This document shows, one piece after another, positions 5,186 through 8,319 of a DNA stretch of 8,319 bases. Every line of letters begins with the position of its first letter. Position 1 is the first letter of the stretch. Under the pieces are notes generated by a model. It did no database searches and was not told where the DNA came from. It saw only the letters and a list, made by a program, of their open reading frames with translations. The translations under genes were made by a program, and so were the position numbers. Origin of the DNA: Planctomycetaceae bacterium UBA2972 (GTDB lineage: Bacteria; Planctomycetota; Planctomycetia; Pirellulales; Pirellulaceae); the NCBI GenBank assembly GCA_002348315.1, contig DEAW01000088.1, forward strand, positions 1 to 8,319, read 5' to 3'.

Positions 5186-7498
5186 TCACTGTCCGTATCG
5201 GCGGATATTGGAAATTCGAATTTCCCCGATTTGACCAAAGAAGTTGCCGTCGCCAAGGTAATTAAACGCACCACCGTATCTGGAATATCCTGTGAGCCGC
5301 GTGCTTACACTAAATTGGGCATCGTGCTCGCGGTTGTTCACCAGCTTGCGACCATCCGGACTATTCATCTTCCAAATCAGTCTTCCATCTAAATACAATT
5401 CATGCAGGTCCTGTTCGTAGTTGTACTGCCAGGCTACATGATGCCATTCCGTATCGCGAATTCCCGCCTGAGAGCGATCACCGACTATCCCATCCGGTCG
5501 ATGCCATGGGTGTAGATCCTTTAACGCCTGGTCTTCTTTGTTGCCAAAAAAGTGTATACCCGGTGCCATGCTACCGTCGTCTGACATGACGTCAGACAAG
5601 TATAATTCCCAGACGCCTTTTTTGGTTAGGTCGTATGTCCCGCAAATGTGACCGAAATGAAAGGGATGTTGCTTTCCCCGGACTGTTCCACCAAAAGCCT
5701 GCATCGGTCCGCCACGACGAACCCATGCCTCTAATGTCCATGCCTTATCACAAGTCTTAAAGTCTAGTTTCGCAAGCCCTTTGCCTTCGCTGGCAAATCC
5801 GTGCTCACCATGACCGGTAAACTGTGGAAAGTTCTGTTCGCGACCGGGCCATTTCACACGCCGGTCTCCGCCCATGTTGGTCCAGGTCAGCGTGTGGGCC
5901 TTTTCACCTATGCGATCCGGAATCAGCTTGCCATCAGGGCCCTGCCAATCAAACAATACGACAGTGTGCTTGTCCGCATTGATCTGAATCAACTCTTGAG
6001 GAAGTACCTTCAGAATGAAATCGCACTGTTCAACAGTGCCGTTGGAATCGGTGACTTGGATCGTCAAGTCAGTCCACCCTTCTTCGCTTGGCGTGCCAGC
6101 TAAAATGGCTCCGAAATTAGCGGTTGTAGATCTGCCCGGCTCGTTTTGAATCACATTACTGGCGGGGGATCCCTCAGCACCCGCCGTCAGCTCGATACCC
6201 CGGGGTAACTCGCCATTGATTACTTCCCATTTAAGTGGAGCAGCAAGGTGCTTTGTTTTTAGGTCAGCATGATAGGTCTCACCTACAAATGCTGGTGGTA
6301 GAGATTCTGTTACTAGCTCGCCGCGGGCAATAGCGATCTCAAATTGTTGCGAGGCAGTGTTGCCGGCTTCGTCTTGTGCTTCGATTTTGAATTTACTGGT
6401 GGGTTCGTCCTTAACAGGTGTGCCGTTTATCCGACCACGAGTTGTATCCAGGTCTAACCCCTCGGGCAACTGGCCAGCAACCAGATTCCATGTGACGGAG
6501 CCTTTTGACGCATCGGTATCGAAATCTATACTATATGGCACCTTGAACCCGGCGTCCGGCAATGTTTGTTTAAGAATGCTCAGCTTCTCTGCAACTGGAT
6601 ACCGCAATACGTTTGAGATTCGAAGTTCGTCGATTTGACCTTCAAACGTGCCCCATCTCAGAAAAAATGGTGGGTCTTGTGAATGTTGAAAGCCACCTAC
6701 GACAAACGGGATCCCGACGTCAACTGCATTGTTCTCAATGATTCGGTTTTCATCGTTTATTGGTAGTTGCACTTTGCGAATGAGATTTCCGTCGAGGAAG
6801 AAAAAATTCATTTGGTCGGCATATCTAAACTGCCACACAACATGATGCCACTGATGATCTGTAATGATGGCTGGTTGGGCGTCGGTATATCCGCCGGACG
6901 CGTAGGGCAGCAAGATACCACTGGTGTCGTGATTAGGGTCCTTACCCCGGGGGGAACCCATGAATCGTGCCCAGAGGGTGATGCCTTTTGTTAAGTCTCC
7001 GACACCGGACTTGCTGTGCAGCCCAAAACTCCAGCCACCACGCTTTCCGGTGGGTAGGGAAAACCCTTCTTCGTCTGTCCCGCAGATGTTTAGTGCTGTC
7101 CGTCCAGAATCCAAACCGCCCCGACCTTCATACTTAATCCATGCCTCAATTGTCCAGGCGGTTGTGCAAGTACGAAGGTGTAACTTGTCGTGGTTTACCG
7201 GGCCTATAAGCAGGTTCGGATCGTCATCCTTACGTTCAAATCTTGCTGTCGTGCCAAACCCTTCATGTTGCCCCCACAGGCTCCGTTTGTTCGCACGTAG
7301 TGTTAGTGATTCGTCTCCAAGAGCATCACGTGTTTCGTTGCCTTCACCTTCGTCGAAATGATATAGCACGACTGTATGCTCGTCCGGTGCAAACGGCTGC
7401 TTCCACGGCTCTTCTGCTGCTGTGCTTAACGAACTAAGACATGAGAGCCATCCAATCATTACTGATGTGATTACGTGTGAAAGATTCCTCTTGAGCAT
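5186..7498 (-). CDS. Secreted LamG-Ig-Ig-LamG protein, probable extracellular binding or adhesion protein
   Basis: From the ATG at 7498 the protein has 770 residues. A signal peptide (MLKRN, hydrophobic core, STAA then EE) should be cleaved near residue 28. The first concanavalin A-like/LamG domain (about 41-301) contains HTVVLYHFDE, AWTIEAW, WHHVVWQF, FFLDG and GQIDELRISN. Two immunoglobulin-like domains of the 'putative Ig' type follow: about 318-392 (GQLPEGLDLD, GRINGTP, EAQDEAGN) and about 397-500 (ELPRGIEL, LAGTPSEEG, VTDSNG). A second LamG domain (about 511-769) repeats the motifs: HTVVLFDW, AWTLEAW, WHHVAWQY, LYLDG and GQIGEIRISN. Each LamG copy has a Cys before AWT and another in ICGT (Cys111/139 and Cys583/619), suggesting one disulfide per copy. 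LamG folds usually bind glycans or proteins; no catalytic domain, transmembrane anchor or sorting motif is visible. The start at 7498 is preferred to the upstream TTG at 7525 because of a good Shine-Dalgarno sequence. The ligand is unknown. Confidence 0.87.
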   Translation of the reverse strand: MLKRNLSHVITSVMIGWLSCLSSLSTAAEEPWKQPFAPDEHTVVLYHFDEGEGNETRDALGDESLTLRANKRSLWGQHEGFGTTARFERKDDDPNLLIGPVNHDKLHLRTCTTAWTIEAWIKYEGRGGLDSGRTALNICGTDEEGFSLPTGKRGGWSFGLHSKSGVGDLTKGITLWARFMGSPRGKDPNHDTSGILLPYASGGYTDAQPAIITDHQWHHVVWQFRYADQMNFFFLDGNLIRKVQLPINDENRIIENNAVDVGIPFVVGGFQHSQDPPFFLRWGTFEGQIDELRISNVLRYPVAEKLSILKQTLPDAGFKVPYSIDFDTDASKGSVTWNLVAGQLPEGLDLDTTRGRINGTPVKDEPTSKFKIEAQDEAGNTASQQFEIAIARGELVTESLPPAFVGETYHADLKTKHLAAPLKWEVINGELPRGIELTAGAEGSPASNVIQNEPGRSTTANFGAILAGTPSEEGWTDLTIQVTDSNGTVEQCDFILKVLPQELIQINADKHTVVLFDWQGPDGKLIPDRIGEKAHTLTWTNMGGDRRVKWPGREQNFPQFTGHGEHGFASEGKGLAKLDFKTCDKAWTLEAWVRRGGPMQAFGGTVRGKQHPFHFGHICGTYDLTKKGVWELYLSDVMSDDGSMAPGIHFFGNKEDQALKDLHPWHRPDGIVGDRSQAGIRDTEWHHVAWQYNYEQDLHELYLDGRLIWKMNSPDGRKLVNNREHDAQFSVSTRLTGYSRYGGAFNYLGDGNFFGQIGEIRISNIRRYGQ

Positions 7499-7774
7499 TT
7501 GATTTTCCTTCAGAGCCAATCTCAATCAGTGAACTCTGTAATATTTTAGACAGTTACGTTGTGAGCTGCCTTCTTTACGAATGAAATTGTGTTGACGAGT
7601 TGTCGAGTTCGAAGCTGCTCAGGTGAGGGCAACTTCACACGTACTGGCTAGTCAGAGTTCGGTACCGACCTTAGCAGGAAACCGGCCAAACCGGGGAAAA
7701 GGGGATTTTGCGACAGTGACCGACAGGCCGCGAGACGCACTTGTCATATCATGGCCTCACGTGGGCGATCAGCC
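7499..7774. other. 276-base intergenic region between the oxidoreductase and LamG genes
   Basis: No gene is supported. An A+T-rich stretch at about 7539-7549 (TCTAAAATATTACAG on the minus strand) could include a -10 element for the LamG gene, but no good -35 matches it. Short direct repeats occur at 7679-7685 and 7688-7694 (AAACCGG twice) and at 7711-7716 and 7721-7726 (CGACAG twice). I see no strong terminator for the oxidoreductase gene. Confidence 0.4.
7506..7511 (-). promoter_or_regulatory. Shine-Dalgarno sequence deciding the LamG gene start
   Basis: The minus strand reads GAAGGA, then AAATCAA, then ATG at 7498. The 7-base spacing is ideal. It rules in the ATG at 7498 over the in-frame TTG at 7525, which lies upstream of it. 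It is the only clear Shine-Dalgarno sequence in the window. Confidence 0.7.
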
Positions 7775-8319
7775 TCACACCTCTTCCTCCACTACCCACG
7801 GAGATCGATACGTCCGGGTCAACATTGCCTGTGCCCGGTCGTTGCCGTTGATACCTTCCGTCTCTGAGTTGATCATTAACTTCTCTCCCCCAAGGCGGTA
7901 ACTGATGGTGGCGTAATGCACCAGCAGCGTGCTGAGATGTCCGGCTTCAATATCGGCGTTGGGTGTTTTCCGAGTGCGGACGCAATCGACGAAATTCTGT
8001 TGATGAGGTTCATCGGGAAAGCGGCCATACATCTCGTCGCGGACAACTGGATGACGATTTTTTGGCCGAACATAGACCTGCCACCCCGAACCCATACGCC
8101 CCACAACCATCATGGCTTCGCTGCCGTGGATCTCCACGCGTTCGGCGTTCTGCGGCCAGTGCGGAAACATATCACCGTCGCGGATCCCGTGATCAGCCTT
8201 GAGCATGTACGGCGTATTGAGCGTCAATTCGAAGGTCATCATCAGGTCGTCGAATTCAAACACGGACAATTGAGTGTCTGGCGTTTCCGCTCCCCCTTCG
8301 CGATCATAACGGGCCCCAT
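7775..8319 (-). CDS. Gfo/Idh/MocA-family oxidoreductase, C-terminal part only (5' end beyond the right edge)
   Basis: The minus-strand frame is open from the right edge to a TGA at 7775-7777, giving 180 visible C-terminal residues. The TTG at 8269 is internal, because the preceding codons (GARYDREGGAETPDTQ) fit the family. The family is NAD(P)-dependent sugar, polyol or glycan-derivative oxidoreductases. The N-terminal Rossmann domain and the EKP-type catalytic motif are outside the window. What is visible matches the C-terminal substrate-side domain and tail usual in planctomycete members: FEFDDLMMTFEL, GSEAMMVVGRMG, HQQNFVDCVRTRKTPNADIE, GHLSTLLVHYATISYRLG and LTRTYRSPWVV. Such proteins usually have about 430 residues, so some 250 are missing here. 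Because the N-terminus is absent, I cannot tell whether it carries a Tat or Sec signal. It precedes the LamG gene by 276 bases on the same strand, so shared transcription is possible but unproven. The substrate is unknown. Confidence 0.9.
   Translation of the reverse strand, partial: GARYDREGGAETPDTQLSVFEFDDLMMTFELTLNTPYMLKADHGIRDGDMFPHWPQNAERVEIHGSEAMMVVGRMGSGWQVYVRPKNRHPVVRDEMYGRFPDEPHQQNFVDCVRTRKTPNADIEAGHLSTLLVHYATISYRLGGEKLMINSETEGINGNDRAQAMLTRTYRSPWVVEEEV

Noticed and set aside
6960..7361. A 133-codon plus-strand open frame, and a second at 5801-6103
   Set aside because: Both are antisense to the LamG gene; their composition is rich in Pro, Ser and Arg as expected from reading the reverse frame.
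7673..7712. AAACCGG direct repeats followed by A- and G-runs, considered as a terminator or the start of a tandem array
   Set aside because: Only two 7-base copies; the possible stem is 4 bp (CCGG/CCGG) and the minus strand has no T-run after it.

Overview
The window looks like chromosomal DNA from a member of the Planctomycetota, probably of the Pirellulaceae/Planctomycetaceae type. The evidence is the gene content: a Gfo/Idh/MocA oxidoreductase with the C-terminal region typical of planctomycetes, a secreted 'RRELLVDHHLIE' propeller protein, a secreted calcineurin-like phosphoesterase and a secreted LamG/Ig-like protein. All of these are expanded in that phylum. Weak or absent Shine-Dalgarno sequences at most starts agree with this. 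The assignment rests on recognising families by eye; no search was run.

Layout. At the left edge, 1-720 (+) is the 3' part of a gene for a multi-pass membrane protein of unknown function. It converges on a block of five minus-strand genes that fills the rest of the window. In transcription order (right to left) these are: the C-terminal 180 codons of a Gfo/Idh/MocA-like oxidoreductase (7775 to the right edge); a 770-residue secreted LamG-Ig-Ig-LamG protein (5186-7498); a secreted beta-propeller-like protein (3890-4909); a secreted glycosidase-like propeller protein (1939-3477); and a secreted metallophosphoesterase (845-1942). The last two overlap by ATGA and are almost certainly translationally coupled. 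The other minus-strand genes are separated by gaps of 276, 276 and 412 bases, so they may be separate transcription units.

How the genes may work together. Four successive minus-strand proteins carry N-terminal export signals. Two resemble carbohydrate-binding or carbohydrate-acting folds (LamG, five-bladed propeller), one is a phosphoesterase, and the upstream neighbour belongs to a family of sugar dehydrogenases. A role in extracellular or periplasmic processing of a complex, possibly phosphorylated, glycan is reasonable, but it is inference. No transporter, sulfatase, classical glycoside hydrolase or regulator is visible here.

I found no RNA genes, CRISPR arrays, insertion sequences, integrases or phage genes. 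The non-coding gaps contain only weak symmetry elements and one G-rich tract. I see no convincing new defence or mobile system. The most unusual items are the coupled propeller/phosphoesterase pair, the duplicated LamG module with matching cysteine pairs, and a repeated motif at two alternative starts of the 3890-4909 gene.
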